Assembly (NCBI RefSeq): GCF_000708265.2
Contig: NZ_JCKI01000009.1
Span: 1 to 64,000, forward strand
DNA: 64,000 nt
From: Pedobacter sp. R20-19
GTDB taxonomy: Bacteria; Bacteroidota; Bacteroidia; Sphingobacteriales; Sphingobacteriaceae
Direction: 5' to 3'
The notes beneath the pieces were generated by a model. The model was not told the DNA's origin and ran no database searches. It saw only the letters and a program-made list of their open reading frames with translations. Every line of letters begins with the position of its first letter. Position 1 is the stretch's first letter. Below, one piece after another: positions 51,963-61,380 of this stretch. The translations under genes were made by a program, and so were the position numbers.

Positions 51963-52409
51963 ATGAAACGATTGTTATTTTTATTCTTGTTCCTTTTTCT
52001 CTTTGCTAAGTTGAATGCACAGCAGAAGCCAAGAGTACTCACTGCAAAAGTGGTATATGATGCAGTTTATCATGCGGAGAAAGGAATGAAAATTTATCCT
52101 AAATTTCAAGGAAGTATAAATGATCATGCAGATTTGGTATTTAATACCTGTTTTTATCTCGAAAATGGGAAGGAACTAGAAAGTTTTAATAACTTTTATT
52201 GTTGTGAAAGCGGTAAGATAGCCACAGTCGAACATCCAACCGCCCAGAATTTGATTGCAAATGATGGATTATTTATTTTTATACCTTATGCTAAACTCAA
52301 TCTTAGTCCGAAGAAAGTACATAAAGTTAAATTTGCACTAATGGCATTTGAACAAGACCAGTTGCCAAAATCAAGTGTATATTACCATAGTATTATCAAT
52401 ATGCTATAA
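51963..52409 (+). CDS. small secreted hypothetical protein
   Basis: 148 residues from ATG 51963, chosen for its signal peptide; the hydrophobic core is a striking alternation of Phe and Leu (FLFLFLFLF) before AKLNAQ. The mature part has five conserved-looking aromatic strands and two adjacent Cys (YCCES). No family recognised. No close neighbours. Confidence 0.6.
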   Translation: MKRLLFLFLFLFLFAKLNAQQKPRVLTAKVVYDAVYHAEKGMKIYPKFQGSINDHADLVFNTCFYLENGKELESFNNFYCCESGKIATVEHPTAQNLIANDGLFIFIPYAKLNLSPKKVHKVKFALMAFEQDQLPKSSVYYHSIINML

Positions 52410-52628
52410 AACTGGTTTTCATTCAAAGGCCGATTTAAAACTTAAATTATTTTTCAATAGAACAGGTTACCACAGGATGGTTCGTACCCCTGATTTTTGC
52501 ATATTTGAACATTAAAATTTAGTTTAGCTCAACGAGATCTCACCCTTGATCAAACATTTCGGAGATTCGTAAATCAACAAGGCATTTTCATGAGTAGCAA
52601 CGTTTTATCAGTCAATTCAAAAATCTTT

Positions 52629-53957
52629 ATGAATTATAAGTCGCTGTTTCTACTTAAAATATTTTTGTTCGTACTATTTTCGAATGTATCATTTGCACAG
52701 CAAACGCATTATAAATTTGATTTTGGTTCTGGTAGAATCGCTAAGGGTTTTCTGAATGTTTCATCTAATACCAGGTTTGAAAATAATGGGAAATATGGTT
52801 TCGACTTTAATTCTAAAGTTAAAGATGTAAAGCAGAAGGGTAAAAGTCCGCTATTGACTGATGGCGTAATAAGTAACCAACCTTTCTATTTTTCAGTGGC
52901 TGTGCCTGAAGGAAATTACCAGGTAACACTAACCTTTGGAGATGCAAAAGCCGCTACATTAACCACTGTTAAAGCAGAATCTCGGAGGTTAATGCTAGAA
53001 AACGTAGAAACAAAAGCCGGAAAGTTTCTGACTAAAACTTTTATTGTAAATATTAAAAATCGAAATATTGCAGGTGGGCAAGTCGTTGTTTTAAAACCTC
53101 GTGAACTCACCAAACTGGATTGGGATGATAAGTTAACTCTAGAATTTGATGGACATACTGTGCTGAGGACTATGGAAATCAGTAAAGCAGATAACCAGAT
53201 TACGGTGTTTTTGGCTGGAAACTCTACGGTGGTCAATCAGGATGACGAACCCTGGGCCTCCTGGGGGCAAATGATTCCCCGTTTTTTTAAACCCGGCGTA
53301 GCCATTGCCAATCATGCAGAATCTGGATTAACTTTAGCTTCATTTATCGGAAGCGGGCGTTTAAGCAAAGTCTTGAGTGTTATGAAACCTGGCGATTATT
53401 TATTTATCGAATTTGGTCACAATGATCAAAAAGAAAAGGGTGCAAATGATGGTGCTTACCGATCTTATACCGAAAGGCTTAAAATGTTTATTTCTGAAAC
53501 CAGGAAGAAAGGTGGGATTCCTATAATTGTAACCTCTACCAGCAGAAGATCATTTGATTCTGTAGGTAAAATTCAGAATACTTTAGGTGATTTTCCTGAA
53601 GCCGCCAGGAAGGTCGCTCAATCTGAAAATGTTGCTTTAATAGATCTGAATAAGATGACCACCCAACTTTTTAATGCTTTGGGTGAAGAGCCGTCAAAAA
53701 AAGCTTTTGTACATTATCCAGCAAACCGTTATCCTGGTCAAAATACGCCTTTAGCTGATAATACTCATTTTAACCCATACGGTGCTTATGAAATTGCAAA
53801 ATGTGTAGTTCTTGGCATTCAACAGCAAAAGTTAGGCTTAAACAAGTACTTAATCAACAATCGACCGAGTTTTGATCCATCTCAACCAGATGATCCAGCC
53901 AGTTGGATTTGGCCTGAAAGTCCTAAAAGTAGTTTAGTTAAACCTGATGGGAATTGA
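52629..53957 (+). CDS. rhamnogalacturonan acetylesterase (SGNH, CE12-like) with N-terminal carbohydrate-binding-like domain
   Basis: 442 residues from ATG 52629, whose signal peptide ends VSFAQ. A beta-rich N-terminal domain (about 23-185, with YKFDFGSG) resembles a galactose-binding-like module. The SGNH hydrolase follows: VFLAGNSTVV with the nucleophilic Ser, FGHNDQK (block III) and DNTHFNPYGA (Asp/His, block V). The enzyme removes acetyl groups from rhamnogalacturonan. It opens the pectin-related block, upstream of the repeat island. Confidence 0.9.
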   Translation: MNYKSLFLLKIFLFVLFSNVSFAQQTHYKFDFGSGRIAKGFLNVSSNTRFENNGKYGFDFNSKVKDVKQKGKSPLLTDGVISNQPFYFSVAVPEGNYQVTLTFGDAKAATLTTVKAESRRLMLENVETKAGKFLTKTFIVNIKNRNIAGGQVVVLKPRELTKLDWDDKLTLEFDGHTVLRTMEISKADNQITVFLAGNSTVVNQDDEPWASWGQMIPRFFKPGVAIANHAESGLTLASFIGSGRLSKVLSVMKPGDYLFIEFGHNDQKEKGANDGAYRSYTERLKMFISETRKKGGIPIIVTSTSRRSFDSVGKIQNTLGDFPEAARKVAQSENVALIDLNKMTTQLFNALGEEPSKKAFVHYPANRYPGQNTPLADNTHFNPYGAYEIAKCVVLGIQQQKLGLNKYLINNRPSFDPSQPDDPASWIWPESPKSSLVKPDGN

Positions 53958-53967
53958 CATTTATCCC

Positions 53968-54020
53968 CGACTTACGAAGTTTCGGTGGCTAGGTGAGAAG
54001 AGAAAACTTCGTCAGTCTAA
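53968..54020. repeat. family A hairpin repeat, copy 1
   Basis: Inverted repeat with ACGAAGTTT and AAACTTCGT arms around a GGTGGCTAGGTGAGAAG-like loop. A second copy with a few substitutions lies at 54309-54362. Confidence 0.8.
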
Positions 54021-54126
54021 ATAAAAAATCACTCTAATGGTTAGTGTCTCACCGACCAGTTTAAATATGTTAGCCTTGAATTTGTATGCACTTTTCTCGG
54101 TTGGTGAGACACCAACCGATAGATGA
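54020..54126. repeat. family B 107-bp tandem hairpin, copy 1
   Basis: A 107-base unit whose ends carry GGTTAGTGTCTCACCGACC and the near-complement GGTTGGTGAGACACCAACC. It is followed directly by copy 2. Confidence 0.85.
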
Positions 54127-54233
54127 AATAAAAAATCACTCTAATGGTTGGTGTCTCACCGACCAGTTAAATATGTTAGCCTTATTGAATTTTGTATGCA
54201 CTTTTCTCGGTTGGTGAGACACCAATAGATAGA
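54127..54233. repeat. family B 107-bp tandem hairpin, copy 2
   Basis: Second unit of the tandem pair, in exact 107-base register with the first and differing by a few substitutions and small indels. Each unit can form a long hairpin through its GGTGTCTCACCGACC arms. Confidence 0.85.
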
Positions 54234-54254
54234 TCAATATATAGATTTCATTTA

Positions 54255-54301
54255 AACTTGCGAAGTTCTGCCCCGCTCAGGTCTTTAAGACTTCGCAAGT
54301 T
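54255..54301. repeat. family C hairpin repeat
   Basis: AACTTGCGAAGT (54255-54266) pairs with ACTTCGCAAGTT (54290-54301), a perfect 12-bp stem with TTCTGCC and CAGG in the loop. It is related to 28290-28350 and 54398-54446. Confidence 0.85.
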
Positions 54302-54308
54302 AGCATTT

Positions 54309-54362
54309 CGACTTACGAAGTTTCAGCGGCTAGTTGAGAAGGGGAAACTTCGTCAGTCTAAA
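54309..54362. repeat. family A hairpin repeat, copy 2
   Basis: Second copy of the 53968-54020 element, same orientation, with compensating changes in the loop and conserved ACGAAGTTT/AAACTTCGT arms. Confidence 0.8.
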
Positions 54363-54397
54363 CATTGATTTAAACCAACAGATAGATGAAACATATA

Positions 54398-54446
54398 AAC
54401 TGGCGAAGTTCTGCCACGCTTCAGGCCTTTTAAACTTCTCAAGTTG
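54398..54446. repeat. family C hairpin repeat, degenerate copy
   Basis: AACTGGCGAAGTT and AAACTTCTCAAGTT form an imperfect stem around TCTGCCACGC. It ends just before the stop of the GH43 gene, so it may also help end that transcript. Confidence 0.7.
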
Positions 54447-54448
54447 GT

Positions 54449-55384
54449 TTACTGCTTCAGCAACTCATCAAGTTCTTTCTGTTTGATGGTCAAAATTGTT
54501 CCATGTCTTAATCCTTTTGGTAAAGAAATCTGATCAGAAACATCCTTCCAATTTTTTAAATCTGTCGACAAAATAGCGCCATACTGATGATCACGGTATT
54601 TATCAAAATAGACGAGCCAACTCTTCCCTATTTTTACAGTAGTCGGTCCTTCTGCCCAATAATTACCAGTTATTGCAGCGCTGGCTTTTGAATAGGGGCC
54701 AATGAGTTGATTTGCATAAGCGATTTTAATATTCTTTTGGACTGGCTCCCGGGTTTCATCTTTTAAAAACATGATGAATTTCCTATGATCCTTTACAATG
54801 GATGCATCAATTACATTAAATCCTGGCTCATAAAGCAATCTCGTTTCGGAAAAAGTCTTAAAATCCTTCGTTATGATATAATAGATTCTATGGTTATAAG
54901 CATCTTCCATTTTTGATGCAGTTTCTATAAACTTACCCGAAACAGTAGAAGCCCAATAAATCATATAGTTTTTGGTACCACTGTCATAAGTAATTTCAGG
55001 TGCCCAGGTATTTCGGGCGCCATCTTCTTTAGCCATAACCGGGATAAATTGTTGCGCACTCCAGGTAATTAAATCTTTAGAACTGGCATAGCCAATCCCC
55101 TTATCTTTCCAGCTCACTGTCCACACCATATGAAATAATCCATCTGCACCACGAATGATACAAGGATCTCTCATTAACTTATCCTTACTAACAGTAGGTT
55201 TTAAAAATGAAGAATCGTTTTTTAAAGCCTTCCATTGATAAGCATTATGGCTATAGGCCAGGTGTAACCCATCTTGTCCGTTATTTTTAAAATAAGCGAA
55301 TAAATAGACATCCTTCTTTGATTGAGCCTGGGCATCAACTTGGATGAAAAGAAGCCATAAAGCGATATAAAATAGTTTCCTCAT
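54449..55384 (-). CDS. GH43-family glycoside hydrolase
   Basis: 311 residues. A signal peptide (to about residue 20, QAQ) precedes a five-bladed propeller. Candidate catalytic residues fit GH43: Asp73 in LMRDPCII, Asp193 in NVIDASIV and Glu245 in NYWAEGPTT; TWAPEITYD and RHGTIL are also typical. It would release arabinose or xylose from side chains. The GH97 gene ends 10 bases upstream, so they are co-transcribed with two GH51 genes. Confidence 0.85.
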   Translation of the reverse strand: MRKLFYIALWLLFIQVDAQAQSKKDVYLFAYFKNNGQDGLHLAYSHNAYQWKALKNDSSFLKPTVSKDKLMRDPCIIRGADGLFHMVWTVSWKDKGIGYASSKDLITWSAQQFIPVMAKEDGARNTWAPEITYDSGTKNYMIYWASTVSGKFIETASKMEDAYNHRIYYIITKDFKTFSETRLLYEPGFNVIDASIVKDHRKFIMFLKDETREPVQKNIKIAYANQLIGPYSKASAAITGNYWAEGPTTVKIGKSWLVYFDKYRDHQYGAILSTDLKNWKDVSDQISLPKGLRHGTILTIKQKELDELLKQ

Positions 55385-55394
55385 TAGCTGACTC

Positions 55395-57323
55395 TTATTC
55401 CATAACGATCACAAATCCGCCGTAGGGTTTCATCGTTATTTTAGTGTTAGCATTTGGTGTTATATCACTTTGAACAAATGAACGATCTTCATTACCATCA
55501 AGAATCAACTTTCCTTTTTTACCAAATGTAGTGCTATCGAAGGTAATTTCTTTAGCAGTATTTTCACCGTTGATGCCCGCTATATACCATTTTTTACCCG
55601 CCTTTCTGGCCATTACAACAAACTTTCCAGGGTAACCGTCAATCAGTTTGGTATCTGTCCAGCTTGCCGGAAATTCCTGTAAAAAGGTTTTCACATCAGT
55701 AGGAACTTTCGCCATTCCTTCGGGGGTTTCTGCCAGGTGTTGAATGCCAGAATGGAAAATAACGGGTAAGGCCAATTCAAAGGTACTGGTGGTTTTAAGG
55801 TTAATATTTGGCAATTTATTTAGCGACATTGGTGTAAAATCCATTGGATCGAACACATTTCTGGTAAATGGAATAGTTGTAGCATGAGCAGGTTCCTCGT
55901 TGGCATTATCCTGTTCAAAGGTGATGAATTCCATTCCCTTAATCGATTCCATAGTAACCAGGTTTGGATAGGTACGTTGCCAGCCTCTTGGCAAGGTAGC
56001 GCCATGGCAATTTACACTTAAACCAAATTTTGCTGCATCTTCAAAAATTTCCAGGTAATATTTAATCATCGATTGCCCATCGCCACCAAAGAAATCTACT
56101 TTTATACCTTTAATTCCCATTTTTTGTAACATGGCGAATTCTTCCTGGCGACTTTCCTTATTCGTTAATTTATTTTTTGGCGTGTATTTCACGGTGTTCC
56201 AGTCGCCTGCAGAATTATACCACAGGAGCAAACCCACATTTTTAGTTTTTGCATAATCGGCCAGTTCCTGCATCTTTTCATAACCAATTTTTCTATCCCA
56301 ATCGGCATCAATCAGGCAATATTCCCATTTCATATCGGCAGCAAAATCAATATATCTTTTTTGCACGTCATATACAATGGAATTATCTTTCAAAATAATC
56401 CAGCTCCAGGAAGCCTTACCCAACTTAAACTGATCAGGATTAATATTACTTTTTGCCGGATAGGCCAAGTCAGTACCTAAAGTAGATTCTGTTACCGTTT
56501 TTAAACTGCCAATGGCAATTATCCGCCAGGGTGTATACCAGGGCAATGAAGATTCAGGATTTACATTTTGTCCGGTAAATGCCTCTCTTTGGTCAGGAAA
56601 GCCGATTTGGTAATTGCCGTCCGGAGAATTTTGCTTTAGACGTGTAGCACAGTAATTGCCATCTAAACCCGTTTCGGAAACCAATAACCAGGTATCTTTA
56701 CATTGAAACAAAGCCGGATAAACCCATCCTGCCTGGGTTGGTGCAGGTGTGCCTACCTTAATTTCTTTTTTATAATTTTCCTCGTAAGATGGGTTGGTAC
56801 CTTCCCAGCCGGTTTTGGCTACCGACATCGGCTGCATCCATGCTTTTGAATTTTCTAAGAAATGAAAAGAAGTTTTTTCTTCTGATAAAGCTTTAACTTT
56901 TGCATCGCGATCGGGGAAATTATAGCGAAAGGCAATACCATCATTCGATACCTGAAAGATCACATCCATTTTCTTTTTAGATTGACTTTCAAGATGGATG
57001 ATTTTCTTGTTAGCTAAATAATTATTAACCAATCGCTTGGCATTTTTTAGGGTATAAGTGTCTTTTACAGTTTCATTTTTAGAAACAGAAAGCAGTCGGA
57101 GTTTTTTGGAAAAATCTTCATCAGATCTCACCAGACCTAATGTTGAAGTGTTTAAAACCTGAGCTCCATTTCTATTTACCGTGTAGAACAGTTGCTGGTC
57201 TTTTAAAAAAACATTAACCTTCAATGTTTGATCGGGGCTGCTGATTTCATATTTAGTTTGCGATTTAACGGTTTGTAAAACCGTAAACACAAAAAGGGCA
57301 ATGGTGATAATTTTATATTTCAT
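55395..57323 (-). CDS. GH97-family glycoside hydrolase, retaining type
   Basis: 642 residues with a signal peptide (to about 21). The N-terminal beta-sandwich begins ISSPDQTLKVNVFL, then a (beta/alpha)8 barrel. Asp410 in GIKVDFFGGDG occupies the nucleophile position of the retaining GH97 group, where the inverting SusB type has no Asp, so this is probably an alpha-galactosidase-like member. The gene lies between GH43 and GH51 genes on the minus strand, six bases after the GH51 stop. Confidence 0.88.
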   Translation of the reverse strand: MKYKIITIALFVFTVLQTVKSQTKYEISSPDQTLKVNVFLKDQQLFYTVNRNGAQVLNTSTLGLVRSDEDFSKKLRLLSVSKNETVKDTYTLKNAKRLVNNYLANKKIIHLESQSKKKMDVIFQVSNDGIAFRYNFPDRDAKVKALSEEKTSFHFLENSKAWMQPMSVAKTGWEGTNPSYEENYKKEIKVGTPAPTQAGWVYPALFQCKDTWLLVSETGLDGNYCATRLKQNSPDGNYQIGFPDQREAFTGQNVNPESSLPWYTPWRIIAIGSLKTVTESTLGTDLAYPAKSNINPDQFKLGKASWSWIILKDNSIVYDVQKRYIDFAADMKWEYCLIDADWDRKIGYEKMQELADYAKTKNVGLLLWYNSAGDWNTVKYTPKNKLTNKESRQEEFAMLQKMGIKGIKVDFFGGDGQSMIKYYLEIFEDAAKFGLSVNCHGATLPRGWQRTYPNLVTMESIKGMEFITFEQDNANEEPAHATTIPFTRNVFDPMDFTPMSLNKLPNINLKTTSTFELALPVIFHSGIQHLAETPEGMAKVPTDVKTFLQEFPASWTDTKLIDGYPGKFVVMARKAGKKWYIAGINGENTAKEITFDSTTFGKKGKLILDGNEDRSFVQSDITPNANTKITMKPYGGFVIVME

Positions 57324-57329
57324 GTTGGA

Positions 57330-58871
57330 TTATTTTAATTCCAGAACCACTACAGATTTCGCCGGAAGTTCTACTTTAAGCATATTTCCTGATTTTTTAG
57401 CGCCATTAAATTTTGCGTTTACCACTTTATTTGCTACAGAAAATGTATTCACATCTGTTAACTGAGCAGAGGTTAAAATTTGGCCGGTTACGGTTTTCCA
57501 TTTCAGATCACCCAAATTGGTATTTAAGGCAATTTTATTTTTTGGATCAAGATTCACCAAAGAAATATGAACGGCACCGGTAGAATCCTGTGAAGCTGAA
57601 ACATTTAAAGCCGCAATCTTTTTATCGCCTAATTTATAATCCGGACTGCTGAAACTAATCGGTAAATACTTCGCATCCATATGTATTTTATATAAATCAA
57701 ATACATGATAGGTAGGGGTAAGCAGCATTTTATCTTTTTCAGTTAAAATGAGTGCCTGCAAAACATTAATGGTTTGTGCCAGGTTTGCCATTTTAACCCG
57801 GTCTGAATGGTTATTGAAAATATTTAGTGTCGTACCTGCAATGAGGGCATCACGCAAGCTATTTTGCTGATAAAGAAATCCAGGGTTTGTACCAGGTTCT
57901 ACATCTGTCCAGATTCCCCATTCGTCTACCACAAGGGCAACCTTCTTTTTCGGATCATATTTGTCCATAATTGCAGCATGTTTGCTCACAATTTCTTCCA
58001 TGCGTAAACAATTTTTCATGGTGTTAAAATATTGTTCCTCATCAAATTTTGTTGCCGAACCTTTCGCATTCCAGTTTCCTGTGGGCAAAGTATAATAGTG
58101 TAGGGTAAGGCCCCACATTCTGCTGGGACCAATATTTTTCATACAGGTTTCTGTCCAGTTATAATCTTCAGCATTGGCACCACTGGCAATCCGCTTTAAT
58201 GGAGCGCCTGCATAATCTCTTGCATAAGTGGCATACCTTCTATACTGGTCACTATAATAATCGGCTGTCATGTTACCTCCACAGCCCCAGCTTTCGTTTC
58301 CAACACCCCAAAACGCTACTTTCCAGGGTTTATCCATTCCATTTTGCTTGCGAATAGCCGTCATAGGGCTTACCCCATCAAAATTTAAATATTCTACCCA
58401 TTTGGCCATTTCTTCAACCGTACCACTACCTACATTACCAGCAATGTAAGGTTCGCAATCCAGCATTTTACAAAGATCCAGAAACTCATGTGTACCAAAA
58501 CTATTGTCTTCAATTACGCCACCCCAGTTTGTATTAACCATTTTCGGGCGCTGATTTCTAGGACCAATGCCATCTCTCCAGTGGTATTCATCTGCAAAGC
58601 AACCTCCCGGCCAACGCAAATTGGGTACCTTAATTTTTTTTAAAGCCTCAACCACATCTAGTCTGATTCTCCCTTTATTTGGGATGGTAGAATTTTCATC
58701 TACCCAGAAACCATCATAAATACAGCGGCCTAAATGTTCGGAAAAGTGACCATAAATATGTCTGCTTACGGTTTGATCTCCCGCCGGTTTAATGCTGAGG
58801 AGGGTTTCTGTTTGCGCATAGGCAAACATAGCACTGCAAAACAGTGCTAAGGAGAGAAGGGTCTTTTTCAT
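57330..58871 (-). CDS. alpha-L-arabinofuranosidase (GH51)
   Basis: 513 residues. A signal peptide (to about 20, AYAQ) precedes the barrel with NLRWPGGCFADEYHWRDG. The acid/base is Glu193 in GVGNESWG and the nucleophile Glu317 in VVDEWGIW. A C-terminal beta domain completes the GH51 fold. It removes arabinofuranosyl groups from pectic arabinan or arabinoxylan. It follows the larger GH51 gene by 18 bases. Confidence 0.95.
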   Translation of the reverse strand: MKKTLLSLALFCSAMFAYAQTETLLSIKPAGDQTVSRHIYGHFSEHLGRCIYDGFWVDENSTIPNKGRIRLDVVEALKKIKVPNLRWPGGCFADEYHWRDGIGPRNQRPKMVNTNWGGVIEDNSFGTHEFLDLCKMLDCEPYIAGNVGSGTVEEMAKWVEYLNFDGVSPMTAIRKQNGMDKPWKVAFWGVGNESWGCGGNMTADYYSDQYRRYATYARDYAGAPLKRIASGANAEDYNWTETCMKNIGPSRMWGLTLHYYTLPTGNWNAKGSATKFDEEQYFNTMKNCLRMEEIVSKHAAIMDKYDPKKKVALVVDEWGIWTDVEPGTNPGFLYQQNSLRDALIAGTTLNIFNNHSDRVKMANLAQTINVLQALILTEKDKMLLTPTYHVFDLYKIHMDAKYLPISFSSPDYKLGDKKIAALNVSASQDSTGAVHISLVNLDPKNKIALNTNLGDLKWKTVTGQILTSAQLTDVNTFSVANKVVNAKFNGAKKSGNMLKVELPAKSVVVLELK

Positions 58872-58889
58872 TATATTTGGTTAGGATGA

Positions 58890-60887
58890 TTAATTAAAAG
58901 GAATCTTGAATACGTTGAATGAATAGGGTTTTAAGTTGGTAATTAGTTTCTTATCTTTAATTTTTACAGCTGATATTTTAGGACTTAAAGCTTCAGGATT
59001 CGTGAAAGAATTTAGCTGATCTAAATTCGCACTTGCCAATTCTTCTAAAGTGCCCTTGCTTTGTAATTTTCTTTTTCCTTCCAGATCAAAATCTATTGTT
59101 TTTGGCTGATCAGAGCTATTTGAGATTTTAATAATCAATTCCTTTTTCTTCGAATCTATTACAGATGAAGCGTAAAGTCCGTCCTGGCCAATGATATTCT
59201 TTCCCTCAAGTGTAATGGAAACAACATCTGTACCTTTATTGGTTGAAAATAGTTTCTGTACATAATAATCTGGAGTTCCGTAAGATTGGAGATTATCTAC
59301 CCAAATCATATCAGGTGCCCATTGCCAGGCATCAATATGTGCGAAGAGTGGTGCATAAGAAGCCATTTGAACCACATCTGCATTTCGCTCCAAACCAGTC
59401 ATTAACGAAGCAGAAGCCAATGCACTTTGCCAGTTATTGCGTTTGCTGCCTACATGGCTTTGATCGGCGTGAACGGCATATTCTCCTACAAAAACTTTAG
59501 TATCGTTTCTTGGATAAGTATCATAGCGACCTGCATTTTTTAGAAACCAATCAGCGGGGCGATAGTAGTGTTCATCTATAAAATCAGCCTTATTTTCTCT
59601 TAATGAAGTATTAAGTAAATCAAAGCGATCACCTTGTGGATCTGTTCCAGAGCTATTGATCAATTTAAAATCAGGATATTTTGCTTTAATGGCTTTGGTA
59701 AAAATGGCTAGTCGCTCTAAATACTGTGGTCCCCAGTTCTCGTTTCCAACCCCCATCATCTTTAAATTAAAGGGCTTAGGGTGCCCAAGATCGGCTCTCT
59801 TTTTACCCCATTTCGTGTTTACATCCCCATTAGCAAATTCGATCAGATCAAGTGCATCCTGAACATAAGGGCCTAATTCCTCCAGGGAAGCGACTTCACC
59901 AGAATTAAACTGACAAGCCATTCCACAATTTAAAATAGGTAATGCATCTGAGCCAATATCTTCTGCCAGTTGGAAATATTCAAAGAAACCCAGTCCAAAA
60001 CTCTGAAAATAATCAGGAGCGGAACGGTCTGCAAATTCTGTATTCCAACGGTTGATGATTAACTTTCTGTCTTCTATCGGGCCAATGGTATTTTTCCATT
60101 GATAGCGATTGGCCAGGTCTGTTCCTTCTACAATACAACCGCCTGGGAAACGGATAAAACCAGGTTTCATATCGGCCAGAAGCTGTACCATATCTGATCT
60201 TAAACCTTGTGGACGATTCTTCCAGGTATCACCCGGAAATAAAGAAATCATATCTAAATCGATCTTACCCTTTCCTTCAAAAGTGATGGCAAATTTTGCT
60301 TTTGGATCTGTTTGGGTAGCCGTAAAACTGGTCGATTGTTTTTTCCAGTCATTGCCAGTTTCAGCAGGGATAAGTTCGCCCTCACCAATCACCTGATTAG
60401 TGGTGTCAAGAAGTTGCAGGTGTAATTTTACTCCTGGTGCCAGCTGACGATACATCACTGAGAAATTATATTTTAAGCCTTTTTTTACACCTATTCCTTT
60501 AAAACCCTCATTGGTAATACCGAAAATACCATTTTCATTGTTGATTTGAATATACCTCGGATTGGTAGCCTTAACATCTGCTCGATTGACAACCAAAAGC
60601 GATCCCTCATTCGCTTTTTTACGTTGAACTGTCCAGCCCATTAGTGGCTTTGTAAATTCAAAAGACCTGTTTTTGATCAATTCAGCATAGATTCCTCCAT
60701 CAGCACCAAAATTGATGTCTTCGAAAAAGACACCCCACATATTCGGCTGAACTTTGGCAATAGATTGATCTACCTTAACTTTAATTATTTTAGTCTGTGC
60801 TTTTAAAGCAGTTGGGCAAGCAATCATACTGAACGAAGCAGAAATGCATCCGAAAAGTATACTTTTTAATGTCGTACTTGATTTCAT
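58890..60887 (-). CDS. alpha-L-arabinofuranosidase (GH51, long form with N-terminal carbohydrate-binding-like region)
   Basis: 665 residues from ATG 60887, chosen because it starts a signal peptide (MKSSTTLKSILFG); a Met 18 codons upstream does not. An extra beta-sandwich region (about 65-240) is inserted in the chain, as in CBM4-containing GH51 enzymes. GNENWGPQY holds the acid/base Glu and VFVGEYAVHAD the nucleophile. It differs from the 513-residue paralogue, so the two probably act on different linkages. It heads the minus-strand operon. Confidence 0.92.
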   Translation of the reverse strand: MKSSTTLKSILFGCISASFSMIACPTALKAQTKIIKVKVDQSIAKVQPNMWGVFFEDINFGADGGIYAELIKNRSFEFTKPLMGWTVQRKKANEGSLLVVNRADVKATNPRYIQINNENGIFGITNEGFKGIGVKKGLKYNFSVMYRQLAPGVKLHLQLLDTTNQVIGEGELIPAETGNDWKKQSTSFTATQTDPKAKFAITFEGKGKIDLDMISLFPGDTWKNRPQGLRSDMVQLLADMKPGFIRFPGGCIVEGTDLANRYQWKNTIGPIEDRKLIINRWNTEFADRSAPDYFQSFGLGFFEYFQLAEDIGSDALPILNCGMACQFNSGEVASLEELGPYVQDALDLIEFANGDVNTKWGKKRADLGHPKPFNLKMMGVGNENWGPQYLERLAIFTKAIKAKYPDFKLINSSGTDPQGDRFDLLNTSLRENKADFIDEHYYRPADWFLKNAGRYDTYPRNDTKVFVGEYAVHADQSHVGSKRNNWQSALASASLMTGLERNADVVQMASYAPLFAHIDAWQWAPDMIWVDNLQSYGTPDYYVQKLFSTNKGTDVVSITLEGKNIIGQDGLYASSVIDSKKKELIIKISNSSDQPKTIDFDLEGKRKLQSKGTLEELASANLDQLNSFTNPEALSPKISAVKIKDKKLITNLKPYSFNVFKIPFN

Positions 60888-61380
60888 TAAATTTAATATT
60901 TGGTTGATGATCCAGAAATTGTATAAATTTTGAGTTTTCATCTTGCCTCAATTTATCGAATCTCTCCAAATATGGTTTAAAGATTTTCGACAATTCTAAA
61001 GCTAGCCAAGGCCAAAGGATTACTTAAAATTTGATGCAATTTTAAATCGTTTCTAAATGTAAAAGTAAAATATTTCAGATAATAAACGTTACATATACGA
61101 TTATTTTTTAATTTATGTTTGTGGATTGATCAGGTACTCTGGTAACATTTACCGCTGCCGATTTTATTTTAAGATGGGCTTTAACATGGTTGATAAAACA
61201 GGCTATAGCTTTTTAAAACCACTTAAATGGCTAATTTTTATTAAACTGATTGGAACATAGAAATTTGTGAAGGCAGGATGATACAGGATGGAGCTTGTTA
61301 ATTTACACGTTACATTGAGCATTTGAGATGATATTCATATCAAATATCAGTATCTTTCAATCCCTAAATCAATAAAATTT
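60888..61380. promoter_or_regulatory. divergent control region of the pectin cluster
   Basis: 493 bases between divergent GH51 and GH95 genes, without coding frames. A perfect palindrome TGATATTCATATCA lies at 61329-61342, about 40 bases before the GH95 ATG. A 15-mer at 60991-61005 is shared with the amylase upstream region (24395-24409). An ATCTTTC near 61350 resembles a -7 box only loosely. Confidence 0.45.
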
